NCBI GenBank assembly: GCA_947484295.1
Contig: CANKOW010000009.1
Span: forward strand, 1-32,767
From: Alcaligenaceae bacterium
GTDB taxonomy: Bacteria; Pseudomonadota; Gammaproteobacteria; Burkholderiales; Burkholderiaceae_B
Reading direction: 5' to 3'
Length of the DNA: 32,767 nucleotides
Part shown: piece by piece, positions 9,415 through 16,569 of the stretch
Layout of the letters: each line of letters begins with the position of its first letter
Numbering within the stretch: position 1 is the first letter of the stretch
Translations under genes and position numbers: made by a program
Notes under the pieces: model-generated
Told to the model about the DNA's origin: nothing
The model's input: the letters and a program-made list of their open reading frames with translations, nothing else
Database searches by the model: none

Positions 9415-9423
9415 AGGTAGATC

Positions 9424-10266
9424 ATGCAAAAAGACCTCGTAACAGAGCAATTGAGCCACACTTCTGACGCAGAGCGCCGCTTCGGTGGGCTTGATCGTCT
9501 CTACGGCGCGCAGTCTGGCGTTGCGCTGCAGCACGCGCATGTTGCCGTGGTGGGGATTGGGGGTGTGGGGTCATGGGCTGCTGAAGCGCTTGCGCGCAGC
9601 GGCGTGGGCGCGCTTACCTTGATCGATCTTGACCATGTCGCCGAATCCAATATCAACCGCCAGGTGCATGCACTGACTGAGACCTTGGGGCAGTCAAAGA
9701 TTGAGGCGATGGCCCAAAGAATTCACAGCATTCACCCCGAATGCCGTTTGACGTTGGTGGATGATTTTTTAACGCCTGACAACGTGCAGCAGCTTCTGCC
9801 CGCTGAGCTAAGTGTTGTGCTTGATTGCACCGATCAAGTTGCAGCCAAAATCGCGATGGTGTTGCAGGCGCGGGCGCGGCAGCAAGCCTTAATCGTATGC
9901 GGTGGCGCTGGCGGAAAAACCAATTCACTGGCTTTACAGGTGGGCGACCTTGCCCAGGCCACGCATGACGCCTTATTGGCCAGAGTACGCAATACCTTAA
10001 GGCGCGACCACCGTTTTGCGCGCGCGTCCAAAGCCTCTGGCAAAGCGCTCAAGCGAGTGCCTAAAATGGGGGTACGCGTCCTGTGGGTTGACCAACCCAC
10101 TCGGTTGCCCGAAGTGTGGCAGCAACAGGCAGAGGGGCAGGCTTTGCAAGGGCTGTCTTGCGCTGGGTATGGTTCAACGGTTACTGTCACAGCAGCAATG
10201 GGATTTGCAGCCGCGGCAGAAGCAGTGAATACTATATTGTCGGCAAAGGTCGCGACGGCGCTTTAA
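9424..10266 (+). CDS. tcdA: tRNA threonylcarbamoyladenosine dehydratase (TcdA/CsdL)
   Basis: 280 residues of the E1-like ThiF/MoeB superfamily. The ATP-binding motif GIGGVG is at 44-49 (VVGIGGVGSWAAEALARSG), followed by LTLIDLDHVAESNINRQVHAL with Asp70 and Arg79, then SIHPECRLTLVDDFLTPDN and LIVCGGAGGK. These match E. coli TcdA closely, including the DDF.TPDN segment, and distinguish it from ThiF and MoeB, whose zinc-binding cysteine pairs are absent. TcdA uses ATP to cyclise t6A to ct6A at position 37 of ANN-decoding tRNAs. The N-terminal ERRFGGLDRLYG is also family-typical. It is divergent from the MFS gene; the gap carries the hairpin at 9379-9414, and a short AGGTAG lies just before the start. 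Confidence 0.93.
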   Translation: MQKDLVTEQLSHTSDAERRFGGLDRLYGAQSGVALQHAHVAVVGIGGVGSWAAEALARSGVGALTLIDLDHVAESNINRQVHALTETLGQSKIEAMAQRIHSIHPECRLTLVDDFLTPDNVQQLLPAELSVVLDCTDQVAAKIAMVLQARARQQALIVCGGAGGKTNSLALQVGDLAQATHDALLARVRNTLRRDHRFARASKASGKALKRVPKMGVRVLWVDQPTRLPEVWQQQAEGQALQGLSCAGYGSTVTVTAAMGFAAAAEAVNTILSAKVATAL

Positions 10267-10385
10267 TCATGACAAATGAAAATGACTCATCAAGCACGCG
10301 AGTAAATCACTAAAACATAAAACGACAAATCAGAACGTATTACCTAAGACGAAAACGAATAACAACAACTGATCACGACAAAAAC

Positions 10386-11564
10386 ATGACGCAAAGTAAA
10401 GCCTTAGCAAAAATATTATCCATGGCAGATTTTGAACGCGAGGCTGAAAAGCGCTTGCCGCGTCCGATTTTTGGCTATGTATCAGGAGCCTGCGAAGATT
10501 GTCATTCGTTGCAGGACAACCGAGATGTTTTCACCGAGTACGAATTTATTCCGCGCACGCTGGTCGATGTTTCAAATCGCAATCAGCAGGTTGAAATTTT
10601 TGGCAAGACCTACAGCGCTCCGTTTGGCATGGCGCCGATGGGGATCACCGCGATGTCGGCGTACCGCGGAGACATTGTCTTGGCCGAGGTGGCCAAGCAA
10701 GCCAATATCCCGATGATCATGAGCGGCTCGTCTTTGATCAAAATGGAAGAACTCATCGAGCGTGCTCCCGATGCATGGTTTCAAGCGTATTTACATGGCA
10801 AGACCGAAGACATCTCTCCATTGATCGACCGGGTTGACGCGGCCGGTTTCAACACCCTCGTGATCACGGTTGACACACCGGCTTCATCGAATCGCGAGAA
10901 TAATGTTCGCACTGGCTTCTCAACGCCGTTGCAACCTAACTTGCGCCTGGCCTGGCAGGGTGTGACCCACCCGCGATGGTTGTTTGGCACGCTGCTCAAA
11001 ACACTGTGGCACCACGGCATGCCGCACTTTGAAAACTCTTTTGCGACCCGCGGTGCGCCCATTATTTCAGCAAATGTGGCGCGCGATTTCTCAGCGCGCG
11101 GGCAATTAAGCTGGGATCATGTGCGCGACATTCGTAAGCGCTGGAAAGGCCCCTTAGTCATTAAAGGGATATTGCACCCTGCTGATGCTGCGCTTGCCCG
11201 GCAGTACGGCATGGACGGTGTGATCGTCTCAAACCATGGTGGCCGGCAATTGGATGGGGCAGTCGCACCATTGCGTGTCTTGCCACAGATTGTTGACCAA
11301 TTCAAAGACGGCCCGGTCATGCTTGATAGCGGCGTGCGGCGCGGTGGCGACATGATGAAGGCCTTGGCTTTGGGTGCGCGCAGTGTGTTTTTAGGGCGAC
11401 CCTTTAATTATGCAGCGGCAGTCGGTGGGCCAGAGGGTGTTGCCCATGGGATTTCACTGCTGCAACAAGAGGTCATGCGTAATATGGCAATGATGGGCAT
11501 TAATAGACTGAGTGAACTGACGCCTGAGTCGCTGCTGTATGTGGGGCGCGCAGTTCGCAAATAG
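10386..11564 (+). CDS. FMN-dependent alpha-hydroxy-acid oxidase/dehydrogenase
   Basis: 392 residues of the LldD/glycolate oxidase/mandelate dehydrogenase family, which oxidises L-2-hydroxyacids to 2-oxoacids. The FMN barrel is complete: PFGMAPMGITAM, MIMSGSSL, Tyr135 in WFQAYLHGK, VITVDTPASSNRENNVR, Lys260 in LVIKGI, the catalytic His284 and substrate Arg287 in SNHGGRQLD, Asp314 in MLDSGVRRGGD, and SVFLGRPF. The segment at 31-45 is YVSGACEDCHSLQDN rather than the common GGADDE-type loop, so the substrate may differ from lactate. No good Shine-Dalgarno sequence is seen before the ATG at 10386 or the alternative ATG at 10422; the preceding 119 bases are A-rich. It leads a co-directional group with an RraA-like aldolase, a D-2-hydroxyacid dehydrogenase and a Bug receptor. 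Confidence 0.9.
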   Translation: MTQSKALAKILSMADFEREAEKRLPRPIFGYVSGACEDCHSLQDNRDVFTEYEFIPRTLVDVSNRNQQVEIFGKTYSAPFGMAPMGITAMSAYRGDIVLAEVAKQANIPMIMSGSSLIKMEELIERAPDAWFQAYLHGKTEDISPLIDRVDAAGFNTLVITVDTPASSNRENNVRTGFSTPLQPNLRLAWQGVTHPRWLFGTLLKTLWHHGMPHFENSFATRGAPIISANVARDFSARGQLSWDHVRDIRKRWKGPLVIKGILHPADAALARQYGMDGVIVSNHGGRQLDGAVAPLRVLPQIVDQFKDGPVMLDSGVRRGGDMMKALALGARSVFLGRPFNYAAAVGGPEGVAHGISLLQQEVMRNMAMMGINRLSELTPESLLYVGRAVRK

Positions 11565-11616
11565 AGCATTCTTTCTTTAGATTTTTAGACATCTAACACA
11601 CAATACCGGAGCAGAC

Positions 11617-12288
11617 ATGTCACAACTCGGATTCGCGATTCATACTCACAAACATACGGTCAGTGATGCAACGCTCAAGCGTTTTGCGAAGCTCGCGGTC
11701 GCCAATATCAGCGATGTGATGAGCCGCACAAACGGCACCGTTGATTTACGCCCCTTTCATAAGGGCGGAAAAATCTTAGGCCGCGCGTTTACAGTCAAAA
11801 CTGCGCCTGGTGACAACCTGATGGTGCATAAAGCGATTGATATGGCTGCGCCTGGTGACGTGATTGTGGTGGATGCGGGTGGCCCGCAGCGCAATGCCAT
11901 CATCGGTGAAATCATGTCGACACTGGCCGCGAGTCGAAAGATCGCAGGCATGGTGATTGACGGTCCGATCCGCGATGTCGATAGTATTAGTAAAAATAAA
12001 TTCCCAGTGTTCGCACGTTCAGTGTCGCATCGTGGCCCCTACAAAGAAGGCCCAGGTGAAATCAACGTGACAGTATCGATCGACGGCATGGTTGTGCACC
12101 CCGGCGATATCATTGTGGGCGACGATGACGGCTTGTTTGCGATTCGTCCTGAAGGTGCCGATGCGTTAGCCAAGTTGGTTGAAGCGGTTGAGAAAAAAGA
12201 AAAAAATATCCTTGCACAAATTGCGAAGGGTACGCTTGATCGCTCGTGGGTAGACCAGGCTTTACGTGCCAAGGGTGTTTTGAAATAA
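11617..12288 (+). CDS. RraA/HMG-aldolase family protein
   Basis: 223 residues of the RraA-like family, which includes 4-hydroxy-4-methyl-2-oxoglutarate aldolase and 4-carboxy-4-hydroxy-2-oxoadipate aldolase (divalent-metal class II aldolases with oxaloacetate decarboxylase activity) as well as RNase E inhibitors. The conserved core GRAFTVKTAPGDNLMVHKAI, GDVIVVDAGG, NAIIGEIMSTLAASRKIAG and VIDGPIRDVDSI is present; the metal/pyruvate-binding Arg119-Asp120 pair is intact. The C-terminus has HPGDIIVGDDDGL. Because it sits among hydroxyacid-metabolising genes, an aldolase or decarboxylase role is more likely than RNase E regulation. A clear GGAG lies 6 bases before the ATG, and the gap to the oxidase gene is 52 bases. 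Confidence 0.85.
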   Translation: MSQLGFAIHTHKHTVSDATLKRFAKLAVANISDVMSRTNGTVDLRPFHKGGKILGRAFTVKTAPGDNLMVHKAIDMAAPGDVIVVDAGGPQRNAIIGEIMSTLAASRKIAGMVIDGPIRDVDSISKNKFPVFARSVSHRGPYKEGPGEINVTVSIDGMVVHPGDIIVGDDDGLFAIRPEGADALAKLVEAVEKKEKNILAQIAKGTLDRSWVDQALRAKGVLK

Positions 12289-12298
12289 CTCGATTTGA

Positions 12299-12327
12299 GG
12301 CCCTGCCCGACTTAGGTCGGGAGGGCT
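12299..12327 (+). terminator. Strong GC-rich hairpin downstream of the RraA-like gene
   Basis: Starting 11 bases after the stop codon, GGCCCT-G-CCCGAC pairs with GTCGGG-AGGGCT around a TTAG tetraloop; one G is bulged. A second, outer 7-bp pairing, TTTGAGG (12294-12300) with CCTCAAA (12333-12339), is an alternative or extension. There is no T tract, so it could be a termination or mRNA-stability element between the aldolase and dehydrogenase genes rather than a classical intrinsic terminator. Confidence 0.45.
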
Positions 12328-12422
12328 CCCTCCCTCAAAAGTGCTCGTTACCGTAGGCAACAGGCTGAAGGTGGCGGGTTGAAGGTAATCACAAAAATTC
12401 AAGAATTATTTTGAGAGACAAC

Positions 12423-13448
12423 ATGAAAAAGCAAGTCGTACGTTTTGATTTTTGGATAAACCCGGTGTTCGATCAGCATCTGAAAGGCGTCGCTGATATT
12501 GATCTCACCGTTTGTCGCTATTCGGATGATGAGAAGAAAACGCTCGAGGTATTTAAAAATACTAACGTGTATCACATCTGTGCAGCGCGCGACGAGGTGC
12601 CGCCTCAGTGGTGGGTGAATGACGACTTGATTAAAAAGAGCCCGAACTTGTTGTGCGCCTCGGCCTCGGGCGCGGGTTATGATCCGGTTGATCTTGCCGC
12701 TTGTAACCGCCACGGAGTGTTGGTGGTGAATCAATCGAGTTGTAATGCCGACTCGGTTGCCGAACACGCGATGGGTTTGTTGCTGTCTATTAAGCATCGC
12801 ATCACAGCTTGTGATCGCATCATGCGCGCCAACGCTTACACCACCCGCGAAGACTTGATGGGTAACGAGATTCGTGGCTTGACACTCGGTATCGTGGGGA
12901 TGGGCAATATTGGCCGACGCGTGGCGCAACTGGCAAAGGCGTTTGGCATGACCATCATTGGTCATGATCCATTTTTATCTGCCGATGAAATTCAAGCGCG
13001 TGGCGCAAAGTCTTTGACGTTCAATGAGCTGTTGACGCAAGCAGATGTGATCACCGTGCATTGCCCACGTTCGCCAGAAACGCTGAACTATTTTGGTGCG
13101 GAGCAATATCGCGCCATGAAAAAAGGTGCTGTGTTTATGTCGACAGCGCGTGGTGGGATTCATGATGAAACTGCTCTGTACGAGGCGTTGCGTGACGGAC
13201 ACTTGTCGGGCGCTGGGTTAGATGTGTGGTCGGTTGAGCCGCCCGCACAAGATAACCCCTTACTGTCTTTGCCCAACGTGACCGCAACCTATCATATCGC
13301 TGGGGTCACACACGAGGCGCGACGTAATGCGGCCTCAATGGCGGCCGAGCAGATTGAGGGTATTCTCAAGGGGCACCGAGCCCCTCGCATGGCAAACCCA
13401 GAAGTTTGGCCGGTATTTCTTGAGCGGTATAAAAAGATGTTTGGTTAG
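12423..13448 (+). CDS. NAD-dependent D-2-hydroxyacid dehydrogenase family protein
   Basis: 341 residues from the ATG at 12423; an in-frame TTG at 12411 would add four residues but the GAGAG just upstream of the ATG is a better ribosome site for the latter. The protein has the NAD-binding motif GMGNIG at 159-164 (TLGIVGMGNIGRRVAQLAKAFG), the adenosine-binding Asp182 in IGHDP, and the family's catalytic triad: Arg243 in STARGGIHDE, Glu272 in DVWSVEPP and His291 in TYHIAGVTHEA. It is therefore a complete member of the 2-hydroxyacid dehydrogenase family (glyoxylate/hydroxypyruvate reductase, phosphoglycerate dehydrogenase relatives). The exact substrate is unknown. It is followed after 33 bases by a Bug receptor gene. 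Confidence 0.9.
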   Translation: MKKQVVRFDFWINPVFDQHLKGVADIDLTVCRYSDDEKKTLEVFKNTNVYHICAARDEVPPQWWVNDDLIKKSPNLLCASASGAGYDPVDLAACNRHGVLVVNQSSCNADSVAEHAMGLLLSIKHRITACDRIMRANAYTTREDLMGNEIRGLTLGIVGMGNIGRRVAQLAKAFGMTIIGHDPFLSADEIQARGAKSLTFNELLTQADVITVHCPRSPETLNYFGAEQYRAMKKGAVFMSTARGGIHDETALYEALRDGHLSGAGLDVWSVEPPAQDNPLLSLPNVTATYHIAGVTHEARRNAASMAAEQIEGILKGHRAPRMANPEVWPVFLERYKKMFG

Positions 13449-13481
13449 TACTGAAACTTTACTTAACACGGGAACTTTACG

Positions 13482-14465
13482 ATGAAAATTTTTCTGAAGG
13501 ACTTTGTTCAGCGGGCTTTATTCTCTGGGGTGTTGTTGTTAGGCATGTCTGCAACGGCAAGCGCGGCGGGCTACCCCGAGAAACCCATCACCATGCTCGT
13601 GGCCTATGGGCCAGGTGGTGGCACCGATTTAATCGCTCGATTGATCGCGCCCTATGTTGAAAAATACCTGGGTAACGATGCGCGAATTGTCGTGAGCAAT
13701 AAGGCAGGGGCAGGTGGTGCGATCGGGTTTACAGAACTCGCAAGGGCCACACCCGACGGCTACACCATCGGCTTTTTGAATACCCCCAATTTGATTTCGA
13801 TTCCAATCGAGCGTCAGGCTAACTATACGTGGCGAGGTTTTGATCTGATCGGTAATTTGGTAGACGATCCTGGTGCGTTCACTGTGAACAGCGCGAGCCC
13901 CATGAAAGACCTAAAAGACCTGGTGACGTACGCGAAGGCAAACCCCGGTAAAGTGACCGTGGGCTCGACAGGCGTTGGGTCTGATGATCATTTAGCGATG
14001 CTATTTTTTGAACGCGCTGCAGGCGTCAAACTGACGCACATCCCTTACAAAGGCTCGGCCGAAGTACGTACCGGCATTCTGACCGGACAGTTAGTGGTTG
14101 GGGCGATCAACGTCGGAGAGGCGTTGCAATTCATGCAAGGTGGCGCCCCAATGCGTATGTTGGGTCAGATGTCGCTCAAGCGCACAAACTTGGCGCCTGG
14201 TACCCCCACGTTTGCAGAGCAGGGGTTTCAGATGGAAAGCGCGTCGTTGCGTGGGCTTGCGGCACCGAAAGGATTACCCGCTGACGTACGCGAAAAACTG
14301 GTCAAGGCTGTTGCTCAAGCCGCTGCCGATCCAGGCTATTTAAAACAAGCTGCCTTGCTGTTTGCCCCTGTGCGCTACCTGGCTCCAGCGGCTTACGAAA
14401 AAGAATTGATCTCTACCGAAAAAGACCTGCTTGAGTTATGGAAAATCGCGCCCTGGAAAGAGTGA
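13482..14465 (+). CDS. Bug-family (TctC-like) periplasmic solute receptor
   Basis: 327 residues. The N-terminus is a signal peptide (Lys-rich start, hydrophobic core LFSGVLLLGM, cleavage probable after Ala28 in TASA). The mature protein opens with YPEKPITMLVAYGPGGGTD and continues with NKAGAGGAIGFTELARATPDGYT, VTVGSTGVGSDDHL and LTHIPYKGSAE, the ligand-loop hallmarks of Bug proteins, which bind small carboxylates or amides for tripartite tricarboxylate transporters. It ends the hydroxyacid cluster and probably supplies or senses its substrate; no TctA/TctB genes are adjacent, as is common for orphan Bug receptors in Burkholderiales. The last 30 bases overlap the convergent pabC gene. Confidence 0.92.
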   Translation: MKIFLKDFVQRALFSGVLLLGMSATASAAGYPEKPITMLVAYGPGGGTDLIARLIAPYVEKYLGNDARIVVSNKAGAGGAIGFTELARATPDGYTIGFLNTPNLISIPIERQANYTWRGFDLIGNLVDDPGAFTVNSASPMKDLKDLVTYAKANPGKVTVGSTGVGSDDHLAMLFFERAAGVKLTHIPYKGSAEVRTGILTGQLVVGAINVGEALQFMQGGAPMRMLGQMSLKRTNLAPGTPTFAEQGFQMESASLRGLAAPKGLPADVREKLVKAVAQAAADPGYLKQAALLFAPVRYLAPAAYEKELISTEKDLLELWKIAPWKE

Positions 14466-15116
14466 TTCTGTTCGCAGGACGTCAAACCAACCGCGCAGCC
14501 CGTTCGATAGCCTGAGGCTAGCTGCCGGTTGTTCAAAATCGGCGCGCGTCAGTACGGCTTCTCGTACTTGATGCGTGCTTAACAAATGCTCTCGCATGAC
14601 ACCGCCCAGTAAGCCGCAGGCTAAGGGTGGCGTCACCCAGTCCTTGTCTTGCTTAATGTAAATATTTGAGCGACTGCCCTCGCACAGTTCAGCGCGTTCG
14701 TTGACAAAAATTAAATCAAAAAAATCGTGATGTGCGGCAAGCCATTGCGCCGTTTGGTCGTACCAAGGGCGATGGGTGGTTTTGTGTTGAAGGAGTAACT
14801 CATGGCTATCAAGCGTGAGTGGTGCAAGCGCCACCAAAGGGCGTGTTTGTAGCGCAGGCAACGGCGTGGTCGTGATGTGAAGCTCACCGTTGGGTGTCAT
14901 TAAGAGGCGCACCCGCGCGCTCTCAGTTGACGTTGCCCTGTTCAATAGCGCGGTTTGAATCGCTTGTTCAACGGCGACGCGGCCAGGCCAGTTAAATCCC
15001 AAACCGAGTGCAGAGGCTTGCAGGCGTTGCAAATGCCCGACAAGTAGTGGGATCTGACCTTGCGAATCGGCGCGCATGGTTTCAATTAATTCAAAGTGGT
15101 GGGCATTCGTTGTCAT
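14436..15116 (-). CDS. pabC: Aminodeoxychorismate lyase-like class IV aminotransferase fold protein
   Basis: 226 residues from ATG 15116. The family's fold-IV PLP signature is present: Lys112 in LLQHKTTHRPWYD is the expected Schiff-base lysine, and Glu145 lies in ELCEGSRSNIYI, followed by TPPLACGLLGGVMRE. The protein should convert 4-amino-4-deoxychorismate to p-aminobenzoate and pyruvate in folate synthesis, which fits its place directly after pabB. The N-terminus FELIETMRAD is where the domain normally begins. No good Shine-Dalgarno precedes the ATG; a TTG at 15149 with AGG upstream is an alternative that adds 11 residues. The frame stays open upstream for a further 80 codons inside pabB, so a remnant of, or frameshift route to, a PabB-PabC fusion is conceivable. 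The 3' end overlaps the convergent Bug gene by 30 bases. Confidence 0.78.
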   Translation of the reverse strand: MTTNAHHFELIETMRADSQGQIPLLVGHLQRLQASALGLGFNWPGRVAVEQAIQTALLNRATSTESARVRLLMTPNGELHITTTPLPALQTRPLVALAPLTLDSHELLLQHKTTHRPWYDQTAQWLAAHHDFFDLIFVNERAELCEGSRSNIYIKQDKDWVTPPLACGLLGGVMREHLLSTHQVREAVLTRADFEQPAASLRLSNGLRGWFDVLRTESLFPGRDFP

Positions 15117-15162
15117 ATTTAATGCGATTGCGGCGTGATCGACTTTCAAGAAAAGACCTATG

Positions 15163-16569
15163 TTACTCAGATCTAGGCGATTCAAGGTTTGGATGCGGCT
15201 GAGGCTGGCTAAGTTCGGGTCTGTCAATAACGATTCGTGCTTTCCAGTGGCATTCGTCCCACTCAAGTGCTGCGACCGAGTCGTACACAATACCGCCGCC
15301 AACGTGATACAGACCGCTGCCGTTTTGTTTGAGCAGCAGCGTGCGTATAGCGACATTCAGCGAGAAATCACCATTGGGTGCCAGCCAGCCAACGCTACCA
15401 CAATACAAACCACGCGGCTGTGCCTCTGTTTGCTGAATACGTTTCATAGCGGCGATTTTAGGTGCACCTGTGATCGAGCCACACGGAAACAGTGCCCGCA
15501 AGATCTGTTCAAGCGAGGTCTCGAGCGCAATCGTGGCTTGAATGGTCGAGGTCATCGTCCAGACCGAGGGATACGCCTCGAGCGAAAACAAAGGCTCTGC
15601 AACGACACTGCCCGGCAATGCGATACGGCCAAGATCGTTACGCAACAGATCGACGATCATCAGATTTTCAGCACGGTCTTTTGTGCTTGCTTGTAAACGC
15701 TGGCCAAGACGCTGATCTTCAAGAGGGTCGTTTGAGCGAGGTGCAGTCCCTTTCATTGGGCGAGTGATTAACGTTGTACCGTGGCGTTGCAAAAATAACT
15801 CTGGTGAAAACGATAAAACTGTTTGCTCATCATCTTCGATAAACGCGGCATGTGCGCTAGGGTGTTGATTGGCGAGCTGGCGATATAGCTGTTGTGCAGA
15901 GCCTTGCGTGGCTACGTTTAGGGCAAAGGTGCTATTGATTTGATAGACCTCACCTTGTGCGATCCATTCTTTGATTTTTTGAATTCTGTCAAAGTAATCG
16001 GTTTGCGACAGGCTTGCCGTGACTGAGGTAATTGAGGCCGGTGTTGTGGCGCCGGTCTCAGTCCCGGTCCCAGTCTCAGTCTCAGTCTCAGTCTCAATCC
16101 CAGTCTTAGCCTCAGTCTTCACGATACGACTGAGACTCCAAGGCGTTTCAATCGTGGCTGAATCAAAGACGAGTGCGGTTAAACGGCTACGCGGCTTGAG
16201 TTGAGTTTGCGCAGCGCCAGTCGGTGTTGGCAGTGCATCCTGTGCAGCGCGTGCGGTTGGTTGCAGCGCTGGCTCAAACCACTCGCCGAGCTCGTAGTCG
16301 AGCAGCAGGGCGATCCAGCAGCCAGCGCGTTGTGCGGTTTGTATCGCCGCAAAGGCTGCAGGCAGCTCGGCCGCACTACGTGCAGTAATGCGTTGGCGCA
16401 ACCCAGACAAAACCTTCGCTTCGCCCGCTAGCCGATCTTCAAAACGACACCGAGTCACGCGCGTCGTCTCGCTATGGAAAATGTCGTCTTGTCCTTCACG
16501 CTTGACTCCGTCGCTCGCGCGAGCCTCTGGTCTGAGAGGCGCCACTGTGTCGTTGCAGAATGATGTCAA
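15163..16569 (-). CDS. pabB: Aminodeoxychorismate synthase component I
   Basis: 468 residues of the chorismate-utilising family. The C-terminal catalytic domain is complete: YFDRIQKIKEWIAQGEVYQIN, Lys273 in RPMKGTAPR (the lysine characteristic of PabB rather than anthranilate synthase), DRAENLMIVDLLRNDLGRI, GSITGAPKIAAMKRIQQTE, GLYCGSVGWLAPNGDFSLNVAIRTL and GGGIVYDS. With PabA it makes 4-amino-4-deoxychorismate from chorismate and glutamine; no pabA is in the window. The probable start is a TTG that overlaps the uvrA stop codon (TTGA), because the family-typical CRFEDRLAGE lies only 40 residues in and no later ATG fits. Residues 151-172 are a Glu/Thr/Gly/Lys low-complexity linker encoded by a hexanucleotide repeat between the N- and C-terminal regions. 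pabC follows 46 bases after the stop. Confidence 0.9.
   Translation of the reverse strand: MTSFCNDTVAPLRPEARASDGVKREGQDDIFHSETTRVTRCRFEDRLAGEAKVLSGLRQRITARSAAELPAAFAAIQTAQRAGCWIALLLDYELGEWFEPALQPTARAAQDALPTPTGAAQTQLKPRSRLTALVFDSATIETPWSLSRIVKTEAKTGIETETETETGTGTETGATTPASITSVTASLSQTDYFDRIQKIKEWIAQGEVYQINSTFALNVATQGSAQQLYRQLANQHPSAHAAFIEDDEQTVLSFSPELFLQRHGTTLITRPMKGTAPRSNDPLEDQRLGQRLQASTKDRAENLMIVDLLRNDLGRIALPGSVVAEPLFSLEAYPSVWTMTSTIQATIALETSLEQILRALFPCGSITGAPKIAAMKRIQQTEAQPRGLYCGSVGWLAPNGDFSLNVAIRTLLLKQNGSGLYHVGGGIVYDSVAALEWDECHWKARIVIDRPELSQPQPHPNLESPRSE
16054..16119. repeat. In-frame hexanucleotide tandem repeat inside pabB
   Basis: Eleven consecutive 6-base units with consensus AGTCTC (plus strand); four adjacent copies at 16072-16095 are perfect and the flanking ones differ by one or two bases. 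On the coding strand the units are mostly GAGACT and encode an alternating Glu-Thr/Gly-Thr linker. The unit length is a multiple of three, so slippage would lengthen or shorten the linker without breaking the frame. Confidence 0.9.

Noticed and set aside
10267-10385. A-rich gap before the hydroxyacid oxidase gene as a possible second copy of the 27-bp repeat array
   Set aside because: Only about 20 bases resemble the repeat and they need a gap to align; no tandem copies, so it is not listed as a repeat.
12399-12965. 188-codon minus-strand frame opposite the D-2-hydroxyacid dehydrogenase gene
   Set aside because: It lies antisense to a gene with a complete catalytic triad, has no recognisable domain and no ribosome site; a shadow frame.
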